From: DATLGB01 sp964242305
GTDB taxonomy: Bacteria; Actinomycetota; Thermoleophilia; Solirubrobacterales; Solirubrobacteraceae
NCBI GenBank assembly: GCA_964242305.1
Contig: CAXTBB010000021.1
Span: 5,425-69,424, forward strand
DNA length: 64,000 nucleotides
Direction: 5' to 3'
Shown: in pieces, positions 50,982 through 58,810 of the stretch
How the letters are laid out: every line of letters begins with the position of its first letter
Position numbering within the stretch: position 1 is the first letter of the stretch
Notes under the pieces: generated by a model
What the model saw: only the letters and a program-made list of their open reading frames with translations
Told to the model about the DNA's origin: nothing
Databases searched by the model: none
Translations under genes and position numbers: made by a program

Positions 50982-52025
50982 ATGTTCTCCCTGCGTCCCC
51001 TTCTCATCGCTCCCCTGGCCGCCTGCGCGCTGGCCGGACCCGCCGTCGCCGCGACCACGCCGAGCTACGACGTCGACATCGCCACCAAGCTCGCCGGCAA
51101 TGCCTCCGGCACCGACAACGACGGGTGGACCAGCAAGTCGAAGTTCTCGACCAACATCGGCCAGACCTACCGCGGCCTTTCCGGCGTCCTCAATTCCTAC
51201 GGCGACGAGACGGTCTACGCCGAGGCCTCCGTGCCGCCCCAGATCGCCATGACCACGCTCGACCAGCAGTACGCGCTGGTGACGGTGGCCGGCACGATCA
51301 GCTGGAGCTGCGCGCCGGACGGCCAGGCCGACGGCGCCCCGGGCTCGATCCAGCTGACGCACACCGGCAACGAGGGGTCGCTGTACATGTTCGTCCTCGA
51401 CAAGAAGGTCACGCAGGCGCGCGATTGCAGCGGCTTCTCCTCCTTCGCCGACACCATCGACATCTCCAAGGAGCCGGTCACCGTTCCGCCCACCACGTTC
51501 TCGTGGGCCGACCTCGTCAAGAACGGCACCGTGACCGTCCCGGTCGATCGCATGGTCAACTGCGGCGAATGGACGATCTACCAGACCGCCTGCTCGCTGC
51601 GGCTCACGGGTAACGTCACGATCCGCCGCTCCATGGTCGACGCGGATGCGCCGGATCCCGATCCCGAGCCCGAGCCCACCGACACGGCGACGCCGGAGCC
51701 GACCCCCACGGGCTACCAGCCCGCCGAGTCCGGTGACGACGTCAGCTCGCCGCCGCGGCCGGCCACGCCGATCCGCGTCCGCGGCTCGAACTGGCACAAC
51801 GGCAAGGGCGCCAAGGTCAAGGTCCGCTGCGACGAGTGCACCGGACGCGTGACCGTCAAGGCCGGCTCCAAGAGCATCGGCACCAAGCGCTTCTCCAACG
51901 CCGACAAGCCCATCATCGTGATCTACGGCAAGGGCGGCCGGGCGGCGGCGCACAAGAGCGGCAGCGTCATCATCAACGTCAACGCCTCCGGCCAGTCCAG
52001 CTCCTACCGGATGAAGAGCCGGTAA
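50982..52025 (+). CDS. Secreted protein of unknown function
   Basis: A 347-residue exported protein. A classic signal peptide LRPLLIAPLAACALAGPAVA ends with an AVA-A site near residue 24. The mature N-terminal domain (about 25-215) is beta-rich with Cys pairs. A Pro/Glu/Thr linker (DPDPEPEPTDTATPEPTPTG) follows, then a small C-terminal domain rich in Lys (GKGAKVKVRCDECTGRVTVK) that may bind the cell wall. I recognise no family. A 74-bp gap precedes it. Confidence 0.82.
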   Translation: MFSLRPLLIAPLAACALAGPAVAATTPSYDVDIATKLAGNASGTDNDGWTSKSKFSTNIGQTYRGLSGVLNSYGDETVYAEASVPPQIAMTTLDQQYALVTVAGTISWSCAPDGQADGAPGSIQLTHTGNEGSLYMFVLDKKVTQARDCSGFSSFADTIDISKEPVTVPPTTFSWADLVKNGTVTVPVDRMVNCGEWTIYQTACSLRLTGNVTIRRSMVDADAPDPDPEPEPTDTATPEPTPTGYQPAESGDDVSSPPRPATPIRVRGSNWHNGKGAKVKVRCDECTGRVTVKAGSKSIGTKRFSNADKPIIVIYGKGGRAAAHKSGSVIINVNASGQSSSYRMKSR

Positions 52026-52028
52026 CCG

Positions 52029-52460
52029 TCAGGCCGCGAGCTTGGAGCAGAGCCGCGCCAACTGCTGCTTCTCGACATCGTCGAGCGCGGCGAAGGTCGC
52101 GGCCACGCGGCCGGCGTGCTCCGGGTACAGCCGATCGACGACCTCGGTCCCGCGCGCGGTGGCGGTGACGGCCACCGCGCGACGGTCGCTGGTCAGGCGC
52201 GCGCGGGTGACGAGCCCGCGCGCGACCAGCGTGTTGACGACCTCCGTCGCGCTGGCCTTGCTCGTCCCCAGCCGCCGCCGCAGCGCGCGCAGCTCCATCT
52301 CGCCGCCGGCCTGGGTGAGCAGGACGAGGACGCCGAAGCCGGGGGCGCTCAGGCCCTCGCGCTCCAGATCGGCGGAGAGGCGCCGGCGGATGGCTGCCTC
52401 CGCGCGCAGCAGACCGTCGAGGGCGCGGTGCGCGAGCGGATCCGCTTCGACGAGCCTCAT
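52029..52460 (-). CDS. MarR family transcriptional regulator
   Basis: A 143-residue winged-helix repressor. LGTSKASATEVVNTLVARGL contains the recognition helix, and LTSDRRAVAVTATARGTEVV is the wing. The start ATG 52460 (MRLVEADPLAHR) is chosen because the family has a short N-terminal helix. A 17-bp palindrome lies three bases before the ATG; it is a clear self-operator shared with the divergent small membrane protein gene. Confidence 0.92.
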   Translation of the reverse strand: MRLVEADPLAHRALDGLLRAEAAIRRRLSADLEREGLSAPGFGVLVLLTQAGGEMELRALRRRLGTSKASATEVVNTLVARGLVTRARLTSDRRAVAVTATARGTEVVDRLYPEHAGRVAATFAALDDVEKQQLARLCSKLAA

Positions 52461-52462
52461 GG

Positions 52463-52479
52463 CCGAACCATACGTTCGG
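52463..52479. promoter_or_regulatory. MarR operator palindrome
   Basis: CCGAAC-CATAC-GTTCGG is a 17-bp inverted repeat with 6-bp arms, lying between the MarR gene and the divergent gene at 52516. The spacing and size fit a MarR dimer. It would control both genes. Confidence 0.75.
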
Positions 52480-52515
52480 ATCCGGACGAGATGGCGGACG
52501 ACATACTGCGACGTC

Positions 52516-52968
52516 ATGGGGAAGGCGCTGATCGCGGTCGGGACGTTCCTGGCGCTGTGCATGCTGATCTTCGGCGGCGTCGTCTACTTCACCCGCGACG
52601 AGGACACCTACGCGGTCGACTCCGCGCTGGCCGAGCGGCTCTCCAAGGCGGTCACCGACTCGAGCCAGTCCGGCGACCCGATCGACCTGCGCATCATCGC
52701 CGGCTTCGACTTCGACCAGGTCCTGATCTTCCCGCCCGACACCCCGCGCGCCGACGTCTCCAAGCAGCTCGGCTTCCCCTTCAAGGGCGAGCTGCGCTAC
52801 ACGGCCGAGTCGAGCGAGTTCCTCGTCTTCACCAACAACCGCGGCTTCGTGCGCTTCGCCGACTACCGCGGCCGGCTGCCGTTCGAGGGGCTGAAGACGC
52901 CCTTCACGTCGCTGACCGCCAACGACGCAGTCTTCAAGGTCAAGGACGGCACGATCGTCTTCGACTAG
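52516..52968 (+). CDS. Membrane-anchored protein, probable MarR target
   Basis: A 150-residue protein with one N-terminal transmembrane helix (ALIAVGTFLALCMLIFGGVV, about 4-23) and an extracytoplasmic domain of about 125 residues with a beta-sheet pattern (VLIFPPDTPRADVSKQLG, RYTAESSEFLVFTNNRGFVR). I do not recognise a family; the small-anchor plus compact domain layout is common in actinobacterial cell-envelope proteins. It is divergent from the MarR gene and shares its operator. Confidence 0.8.
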   Translation: MGKALIAVGTFLALCMLIFGGVVYFTRDEDTYAVDSALAERLSKAVTDSSQSGDPIDLRIIAGFDFDQVLIFPPDTPRADVSKQLGFPFKGELRYTAESSEFLVFTNNRGFVRFADYRGRLPFEGLKTPFTSLTANDAVFKVKDGTIVFD

Positions 52969-53366
52969 CGCCGTTGTTTCTTGCGCGCCTGCTTCTGGGC
53001 GCGGGTCTTGGCCCGCCCCTTCTTCTTGGCCTGCGCCGCCTGCCGGCGCTCTGCGGGGGTCGCCGGGCGCTCGGCGCGCTCGAGCGCCCGCCGGTCCTCC
53101 GCCGTGAGGTTGCGGCGCGCGTCGCGCGAGATGTAGACGCCGATGCCGAGGAAGGCGAGCGCGACGACGCCGGCGATGCCCAGCAGCAGGCTGCGGCTCA
53201 CGCTCGACTGGTCGCTGGCGTCCTTGGTGGGCGCCGGAGACGGCGTCGGCGAGACCGCCTGCGGCAGCGGGCCGAACGGGCTGCTCTGGGCCAGCGCGGT
53301 CGCCGGCAGGGCCAGGACCATCACGAGGGCGAGCAGGACGGGGAGACGGCGCATGCGCGGCGGCAT
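52965..53366 (-). CDS. Exported or membrane-anchored basic protein
   Basis: A 129-133-residue protein. A signal sequence RLPVLLALVMVLALPATALA is followed by a Ser/Pro-rich stretch (SPTPSPAPTKDASDQSSV). A transmembrane helix (SLLLGIAGVVALAFLGIGVY) and a Lys/Arg/Ala-rich C-terminus (QAKKKGRAKTRAQKQARKKQ) complete it, so the charged tail should be cytoplasmic. Starts MPPRMRR (53366) or MRRLPV (53354). Unknown family; the basic tail could bind nucleic acid. Confidence 0.75.
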   Translation of the reverse strand: MPPRMRRLPVLLALVMVLALPATALAQSSPFGPLPQAVSPTPSPAPTKDASDQSSVSRSLLLGIAGVVALAFLGIGVYISRDARRNLTAEDRRALERAERPATPAERRQAAQAKKKGRAKTRAQKQARKKQRR

Positions 53367-53367
53367 C

Positions 53368-54642
53368 CTAGACCCCCACGCGCGCCCAGCGGCGCCGCTC
53401 GAAGCGCACAAGGCCGGTGACCAGCCGGACGCCGATGAACGCGCACAGGGCCGCCCACACGCCGACGACGCCGTTCGCCAGCAGCGCGCCGCCGACGCCG
53501 ACCGCGCCCGCCAGCACCATCGCGCGGGCGATGAACCCGGTGTCGCCGGCGCCGATGAGGATGCCGTCGAGGGCGAAGACGGCGCCGTTGAAGGGCATCA
53601 TCGCCACCAGCAGCGGCCACAGTGCCTCGGCGCGGTCGATCACCCGGGCGTCGTCGGTGAACGCCTCCGGGAGGATCGGCTCGAGGACGAGCAGGGCGAG
53701 CGCGAAGACGACGCCGAGCACCACCGACCAGCCGATCATCCGGCGGGCGGCCGCGTAGGCGCCGTCGGCGTCCCCGGCCCCCAGCGAGCGGCCGACCATG
53801 ACCTGCCCGGCGATGGCGATCGCGTCGAGCACGAGGGCGATGAACAAGAACAGCTGGTAGCCGATCTGGTGGGCGGCCAGCGAGGCCGCGCCCACGCGCG
53901 CGAGCACGCCCGAGCAGACCAGGAAGACGGCCAGCAGGGAGACGGTGCGCACGGCGATCTCGCTGCCGACCCGGATCAGCCTGCGGATGCGCGCCCACAC
54001 CGGCCTCGCCCAGGCGAGCCGCAGCGCGAACGCCGCCGCCATCCCGAGCTGGGCGATCACCGTCCCCCACGCCGAGCCGGGCAGCCCGAGGTCCAAGCCG
54101 TAGACGAACACGACCTCGAGGACCGCGTTGACGGTGTGCGCGGCGACGAGGATGAGCAGTGGCGTGCGCAGGTCGCCCGTCCCGCGCAGATAGCCCTGGC
54201 CGGCGCTGGCGAGCATGAACGCGGGGCCGCCGAGCGCGGCGATGCGCAGGTAGGTGATCGCCTGGTCGCGCACCTCGCCGCTCCCCCCGAGCAGGGAGAC
54301 GAGCGGCGCGGCCAGCGCGACGGCCAGCACGAGGATGGCCGCGCCGATGGCCAGCGCGAGCCACTGCGCCTGCGCGCCGACGTCGGCCGCCTGCGCGTCC
54401 TCCCCGGCGCCGTGCAGCCGTGCGACCTGGGCCGTCGTCCCGTAGGTGAGGAAGTTGAAGACGGTGAAGCCGGACAGCAGGATCGTCGTCGCCAGGGCGA
54501 GCGCGGCGAGCTGGGTCGTCCCGATGTGCCCGACGATCGCCGTGTCCACGAGCACGTAGAGCGGCTCGGCGGCCAGCGCGCCGAGGGCGGGCAGCGCAAG
54601 GCGGAGGATCTCCCGGTCATAAGGTGAGCGGCGCAATGACAC
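53368..54642 (-). CDS. MATE family efflux transporter (DinF-like)
   Basis: A 424-residue, 12-TM Na+ or H+ antiporter. ALAAEPLYVLVDTAIVGHIG in TM1/2 is the MATE signature, and ASLAAHQIGYQLFLFIALVL, followed by DAIAIAGQVMVGRSLGAG, is the second. It belongs to the DinF branch that exports drugs and organic cations. The start is GTG 54642 (VSLRRSPYDREILRLALPA). It ends 2 bp upstream of the small basic protein's start, suggesting cotranscription. The alpha/beta hydrolase starts divergently. Confidence 0.92.
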   Translation of the reverse strand: MSLRRSPYDREILRLALPALGALAAEPLYVLVDTAIVGHIGTTQLAALALATTILLSGFTVFNFLTYGTTAQVARLHGAGEDAQAADVGAQAQWLALAIGAAILVLAVALAAPLVSLLGGSGEVRDQAITYLRIAALGGPAFMLASAGQGYLRGTGDLRTPLLILVAAHTVNAVLEVVFVYGLDLGLPGSAWGTVIAQLGMAAAFALRLAWARPVWARIRRLIRVGSEIAVRTVSLLAVFLVCSGVLARVGAASLAAHQIGYQLFLFIALVLDAIAIAGQVMVGRSLGAGDADGAYAAARRMIGWSVVLGVVFALALLVLEPILPEAFTDDARVIDRAEALWPLLVAMMPFNGAVFALDGILIGAGDTGFIARAMVLAGAVGVGGALLANGVVGVWAALCAFIGVRLVTGLVRFERRRWARVGV

Positions 54643-54676
54643 GGTGGTTTACTCGAGTCGGCGAAGCTGACAGAAG

Positions 54677-55516
54677 GTGAAGCTCCGTCTCTATCACCAT
54701 TCGGACGGAGCCCGGATCGCCTACCGGGAGGCGGGGACCGGCCCGCCGCTGGCGCTGATCCACTCCGCCGGCCTCTCGCACCGCGAGTTCGAGCCGCTCG
54801 TCGAGGAGCTCTCGGACCGCTTCCGCCTCGTCCTGCCCGACCTCCCGCTGCACGGGGACTCCGAGGACCGGCCGCGCCATCCCTACACGCGCGACTGGCT
54901 CGTCGAGGTGCTGGCCGGCTTCATCCGCGAGGCGTGCGGCCCGCGGCCGTTCGTGGGTGGGCACGACGTCGGCGCCCAGCTCGTGCTGCGCGCCGTGCTC
55001 TCCCGCCAGCTGCAACCGGCGCGGCTGGTCATCCTGCCCAGCGCGCTGCACCGCCGCACAGGACGCGAGCGTGCCGAGCGCGTCGTCCGCGCCAGCGCCC
55101 GCGCCGGCGCCGTGCCGGGGTTGTCGAGCCTGGTCGCCCACGGCGCCCGCCTGGCCTTCCGGCCCGCGCTCGGCGAGTCGCTCTCCGCCCGCGGCAACCC
55201 CGCCGCGCGCGACCTGCTCCGCCACGCGCTCGCCGACCTCCCCCGCAACGGCAACCGCGCTCGAGCGTGGGCCAAGGCGGCGCGTCGTTTCCCGGCTGGC
55301 CCGGACGCCGACCTGCTCGACGCCTACCGCCACATCGACTGCCCCACCCTGCTCCTGTGGGCCGACGAGGACGCCGCCCACCCCCCGGCGATCGCCGAGG
55401 AGCTGCTCGACCTGCTCCCCCACGCCTCCCTGCGCATGCTTCCCGGAACCGGGTTCCTGATGGCCTACGACGATCCGGTCGGGATGGCGCGCGAGCTGGC
55501 TGCGTTCTGCCTCTGA
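54677..55516 (+). CDS. Alpha/beta-hydrolase fold protein with an Asp nucleophile elbow and no evident catalytic His
   Basis: A 279-residue alpha/beta hydrolase. The oxyanion loop is LIHSAGLSHREFEP, and the nucleophile elbow reads GGHDVGAQLVL, with Asp where most members have Ser (GxSxG); this matches haloalkane dehalogenases and epoxide hydrolases. The final loop that normally holds the catalytic His (GH) reads PGTGFLMAYDDP, with no His. The usual acid region (LLLWADEDAAHPP) is intact. It may be a non-catalytic relative or use another base. The start is GTG 54677. Confidence 0.85.
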   Translation: MKLRLYHHSDGARIAYREAGTGPPLALIHSAGLSHREFEPLVEELSDRFRLVLPDLPLHGDSEDRPRHPYTRDWLVEVLAGFIREACGPRPFVGGHDVGAQLVLRAVLSRQLQPARLVILPSALHRRTGRERAERVVRASARAGAVPGLSSLVAHGARLAFRPALGESLSARGNPAARDLLRHALADLPRNGNRARAWAKAARRFPAGPDADLLDAYRHIDCPTLLLWADEDAAHPPAIAEELLDLLPHASLRMLPGTGFLMAYDDPVGMARELAAFCL

Positions 55517-55569
55517 TTCGTTGCAGGTGGGACTAGAACGACATCACTTGAGGAGCCAGGCTGAAGGGC

Positions 55570-56505
55570 ATGCCGAGGGTTCATGCGCTTCTGTCCCCCA
55601 CAGGTACGCAATCGCATGAGGTCGCGCTCCGGGCGCTCGCAGCCCGCCAGGAGGCGGTCGTTTCGCTGCGGCAGCTCGAAGAACACGGCGTGTCGGCTAG
55701 AGCGGTCCGGGGACGAGTGGCGGCCGGGACCCTCTTCCGCATCCACCGCGGCGTCTACGCCCTCCTGCCCACCCTCTCCAGACGCGGCCAGTTCTTCGCC
55801 GCCGTCCTCGCCTGCGGCGACGGCGCGGCGCTGAGCCACCTCTCCGCGGCCGCCGAGCACAAGCTCCGCAAGCACGACTACGGCCCCGTCCACGTCACCG
55901 TTCCGCGAAGCGGCGCCCGGAGTCGCCCCGGCCTCGTCGTCCACGTCAGCGCGTGGATCCCGACCGAGACCATCGGCGGCCTCGCAGTCACCACGCCCGA
56001 GCGCACCCTCACCGACCTGGCGGACCTCCTCACCCCCACCCAGCTGCAGTTGGCCGCGTCCACCGCGGAACGCCTCGGGCTCTTCGACCGCAGGCAGCAC
56101 ACGCCCGCACCCGGGCGGCGCGCGATCACGAAGCACCGCCACGTCTTCACCCGCTCGGCGAACGAGCGCACCTTCGTGCGCCTCTGTCGCGGGCTGCCGC
56201 CGATGACGATGAACGTGCCGCTCGGGCGCTGGGAGGCCGACGCGCTCTTCGCCGAATACGGCCTCGTGGTCGAGATCGACGCGTGGCACACGCACGGGAA
56301 CCCGCACGCGTTCGAGACCGACCGGCTCAAGGACGCCTTCTTCGGCGACCTCGGGCTCCAGGTCCGTCGCATCACCGACCGCCGGTTGCACGAGCACGGA
56401 CGCGAGGTGGTGGCGGCGGTGCGCCGGGCGCTGGCCTCGTGCACTTACGTACCGGGAAGGGACGCAAGCGCATGGACCCTTGCGGCAGTAGCGTTTGCAC
56501 CATGA
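55570..56505 (+). CDS. AbiEi-type antitoxin domain protein with Vsr-like C-terminus, orphan
   Basis: A 311-residue two-domain protein. The N-terminal AbiEi_4-like winged helix (about 20-70) reads AVVSLRQLEEHGVSARAVRG and AGTLFRIHRGVYALLP. The C-terminal domain from about 210 contains YGLVVEIDAWHTHGNPHAFE and KDAFFGDLGLQVRRITDRRL, as in DUF559/Vsr-type nuclease folds, with E-x-D and D/E-rich sites. No AbiEii-like nucleotidyltransferase toxin is adjacent; the genes either side are a hydrolase and fumarase. Such orphan proteins are frequent in related genomes. The role is unknown: antitoxin regulator or stand-alone nuclease. The stop overlaps the fumC start (ATGA). Confidence 0.85.
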   Translation: MPRVHALLSPTGTQSHEVALRALAARQEAVVSLRQLEEHGVSARAVRGRVAAGTLFRIHRGVYALLPTLSRRGQFFAAVLACGDGAALSHLSAAAEHKLRKHDYGPVHVTVPRSGARSRPGLVVHVSAWIPTETIGGLAVTTPERTLTDLADLLTPTQLQLAASTAERLGLFDRRQHTPAPGRRAITKHRHVFTRSANERTFVRLCRGLPPMTMNVPLGRWEADALFAEYGLVVEIDAWHTHGNPHAFETDRLKDAFFGDLGLQVRRITDRRLHEHGREVVAAVRRALASCTYVPGRDASAWTLAAVAFAP

Positions 56506-57842
56506 CTTTGAGCGAGGCCGAGCAACTCTGGGGGGGAGAGACCACCAAGGCCGTGGCCAACTTCCCGATCTCCGGCGAGACGGTGCCGGTGGCGGTCGTG
56601 CGCTGGCTCGGGCGCATCAAGGGCGCGGCCGCGCGCGTGAACGCCGAGCTGGGGCTGCTCGACGAGGATCTTGCCACCCGGATCGCCGAGGCGGGCGACG
56701 CGGTGGCCAACGGGGAGCACGACGACCAGTTCCCGATCGACGTCTTCCAGACCGGCTCGGGCACCAGCTCGAACATGAACACCAACGAGGTGCTGGCCAA
56801 CCTTGCGAATGACCCCACCCCCACCCACCCAGCCCACCCCAACGACCACGTGAACATGGGGCAGTCGTCCAACGACGTCTTCCCGTCGGCGGTCCACCTC
56901 GCCGCGCTCGACGAGGCGACGAACACGCTGCTGCCCGCCCTGGCCCAGCTCGAGCAGTCCTTCACGAAGAAGGCGGAGGCGTTCAAGGACATCGTCAAGT
57001 CCGGCCGCACGCACCTGATGGACGCCGTGCCCGTCACCCTCGGGCAGGAGTTCGCCGGCTACGCCGCGCAGATCCGCCTCGGCCAGAAGCGCATCGCCAA
57101 CGCCCTGCCCCAGGTCGCCCAGATCCCGCTCGGCGGGACGGCCACCGGCACGGGTCTGAACACCCACAAGGACTTCGCCGCGGGCGTGCGGGCCAAGCTC
57201 GAGGAGGCCACCGGCCTCACGATCTCCGCCCCCGAGGACCCCTTCGAGGCGCAGGCCAACCGCGACGCGCTGGTCGAGCTGTCCGGCGCGCTGAAGGTGG
57301 TCGCCGTCAGCCTGATCAAGATCGCCGGCGACCTCGCGCTGATGGGCTCGGGCCCGCGCGCGGGCATCGGCGAGCTGTTCCTGCCCGAGCTGCAGAAGGG
57401 CTCGAGCATCATGCCCGGCAAGGTCAACCCGGTCCTGCCCGAGGTCGTCCTCCAGGTCTCCGCGCAGGTGATCGGCAACGACACAGCGATCACGATCGGC
57501 GGCCTCCAGGGGCAGTTCGAGCTCAACGTCCGCATCCCGCTGATCGCGCGCAACCTGCTGCAGTCGATCCACCTGCTCAGCACCACCGCCGTCGCCTTCA
57601 AGGAGAAGTGCGTCGACGGCATCGAGCCCAACTACGACGGCTGCGAGGCCTCCGCAGAGGGGACGCTCGCCGTCGCCACCGCCCTCAACCCGTTCATCGG
57701 CTACGACAAGGCGGCCGAGATCGTCAAAGCGGCGTCGGCGTCGGGCGGCACGCTGCGCGAGGTCGCCCGCGAACACGGCGTCGACGAGGAGACGCTCGAC
57801 AAGGCCCTCGACCTTCGCAAGATCGCCGCTGGCGGTCGCTGA
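56502..57842 (+). CDS. fumC: Fumarate hydratase class II
   Basis: A 446-residue TCA-cycle enzyme that hydrates fumarate to malate. Family landmarks are TGSGTSSNMNTNEVLAN, SGRTHLMDAVPVTLGQE, GGTATGTGLN, and the signature GSSIMPGKVNPVLPE (about residue 302). Length is normal. ATG 56502 overlaps the preceding gene's stop by 4 bp. The gene's last 14 bases lie within a 12-bp inverted repeat shared with the convergent GGDEF gene end. Confidence 0.96.
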   Translation: MTLSEAEQLWGGETTKAVANFPISGETVPVAVVRWLGRIKGAAARVNAELGLLDEDLATRIAEAGDAVANGEHDDQFPIDVFQTGSGTSSNMNTNEVLANLANDPTPTHPAHPNDHVNMGQSSNDVFPSAVHLAALDEATNTLLPALAQLEQSFTKKAEAFKDIVKSGRTHLMDAVPVTLGQEFAGYAAQIRLGQKRIANALPQVAQIPLGGTATGTGLNTHKDFAAGVRAKLEEATGLTISAPEDPFEAQANRDALVELSGALKVVAVSLIKIAGDLALMGSGPRAGIGELFLPELQKGSSIMPGKVNPVLPEVVLQVSAQVIGNDTAITIGGLQGQFELNVRIPLIARNLLQSIHLLSTTAVAFKEKCVDGIEPNYDGCEASAEGTLAVATALNPFIGYDKAAEIVKAASASGGTLREVAREHGVDEETLDKALDLRKIAAGGR

Positions 57843-57869
57843 TCACCGCCTGACGCCAGCGACCGCCAG
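57829..57869. terminator. 12-bp inverted repeat straddling the fumC stop
   Basis: CTGGCGGTCGCT (57829-57840) pairs perfectly with AGCGACCGCCAG (57858-57869) across a 17-nt loop. The fumC TGA lies at 57840-57842. The same hairpin forms on the other strand just before the end of the GGDEF gene, so it can terminate both transcripts. There is no T-tract. Confidence 0.6.
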
Positions 57870-57872
57870 GAC

Positions 57873-58793
57873 CTACCCCGATGACCCCACGACGGCGTTG
57901 CGGCCGCGGCGCTTGGCCTCGTAGAGCGCGGCGTCGGCGCGGGCGACGAGGTCGGGGCCGTTCTCGCCCGGAATGCGCATCGCCCAGCCCACGGACATGG
58001 TGACGTGGATGGTGTCCTCGCCCGCGGAGAACGGCGGGTCGGCGACGGCGGCGCGGATGCGCTCGGCGACCTCGGCGGCGTGCGCCTGCGAGGCGTCGGG
58101 CATGAGGACGACGAACTCCTCCCCGCCCCAGCGGATGGGCAGGTCGCTGGTCCGGACCGCCTCGCCCAGCCGGCGCGCCGCCTCGCGCAGGCAGCTGTCC
58201 CCGGAGTCGTGACCGTAGGTGTCGTTGAGCGTCTTGAAGTGATCGAGGTCAGCCATCAGGACGCACAGCGAGCGGTCGTGACGCTCGGCGGCGGAGATCA
58301 GGCGGTCGAGCTCGAAGAAGCCGTGACGGCGGTTGGCCAGGCCGGTCAGCGCGTCCGTCATCGCCTGGTGCTCGAGCACGCGGTTGATGCTGTGCAGCTG
58401 ATCCTGCAGCCGCTTGACGCGCACGGCGGCGTTGACCCGCGCCACCAGCTCCTCGAGCTTGGGCGGCTTGGACATGAAGTCATGCGCGCCCCGGCTCAGG
58501 CAGGCGGGAGCGTCGCGGTCGACGGAGCCGGTGAGGACGATGACCGGCGGCGGGTAGGGCAGGGTGCGGATCGCGTCGAGCACATCGAGGCCGGTCATGT
58601 CGGGCAGGTCGAGGTCGAGCAGGACGGCGTCGACCGACGCGTCCGTCGACGCGATGGCCGCGGCGCCGGTCGCGGCGCTCTGGACCTCGAAGCCGTAACT
58701 CAGGAGCGCTGCCTCCAGGAACGCGCGCACCGATTCGTGGTCATCGACGATGAGCACGAGCCCCGTCGTCGCAATCGACCGATCCGTGGTCAC
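57873..58793 (-). CDS. Response regulator-type diguanylate cyclase (REC-GGDEF)
   Basis: A 306-residue protein. The receiver domain (about 10-125) has LIVDDHESVRAFLEAALL, the phospho-Asp in LLDLDLPDMTG and a KPPK motif. The GGDEF domain (about 150-300) has DALTGLANRRHGFFELDRLI, MADLDHFKTLNDTYGHDSGD, and active-site GGEEF in IRWGGEEFVVLMP. RTSD, five residues before it, is the inhibitory I-site. It should make cyclic di-GMP when phosphorylated; the PilZ protein at 31194 is a potential receptor. The start is GTG 58793. No sensor kinase is nearby. Confidence 0.95.
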   Translation of the reverse strand: MTTDRSIATTGLVLIVDDHESVRAFLEAALLSYGFEVQSAATGAAAIASTDASVDAVLLDLDLPDMTGLDVLDAIRTLPYPPPVIVLTGSVDRDAPACLSRGAHDFMSKPPKLEELVARVNAAVRVKRLQDQLHSINRVLEHQAMTDALTGLANRRHGFFELDRLISAAERHDRSLCVLMADLDHFKTLNDTYGHDSGDSCLREAARRLGEAVRTSDLPIRWGGEEFVVLMPDASQAHAAEVAERIRAAVADPPFSAGEDTIHVTMSVGWAMRIPGENGPDLVARADAALYEAKRRGRNAVVGSSG

Positions 58794-58810
58794 CCGGCCA
58801 AGTATGACGT

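Noticed and set aside
54226..54642. Alternative frames with Ser/Arg-rich proteins in the MATE gene region
   Set aside because: They are out-of-frame readings of the MATE gene with no motifs; the MATE frame has the family signatures.
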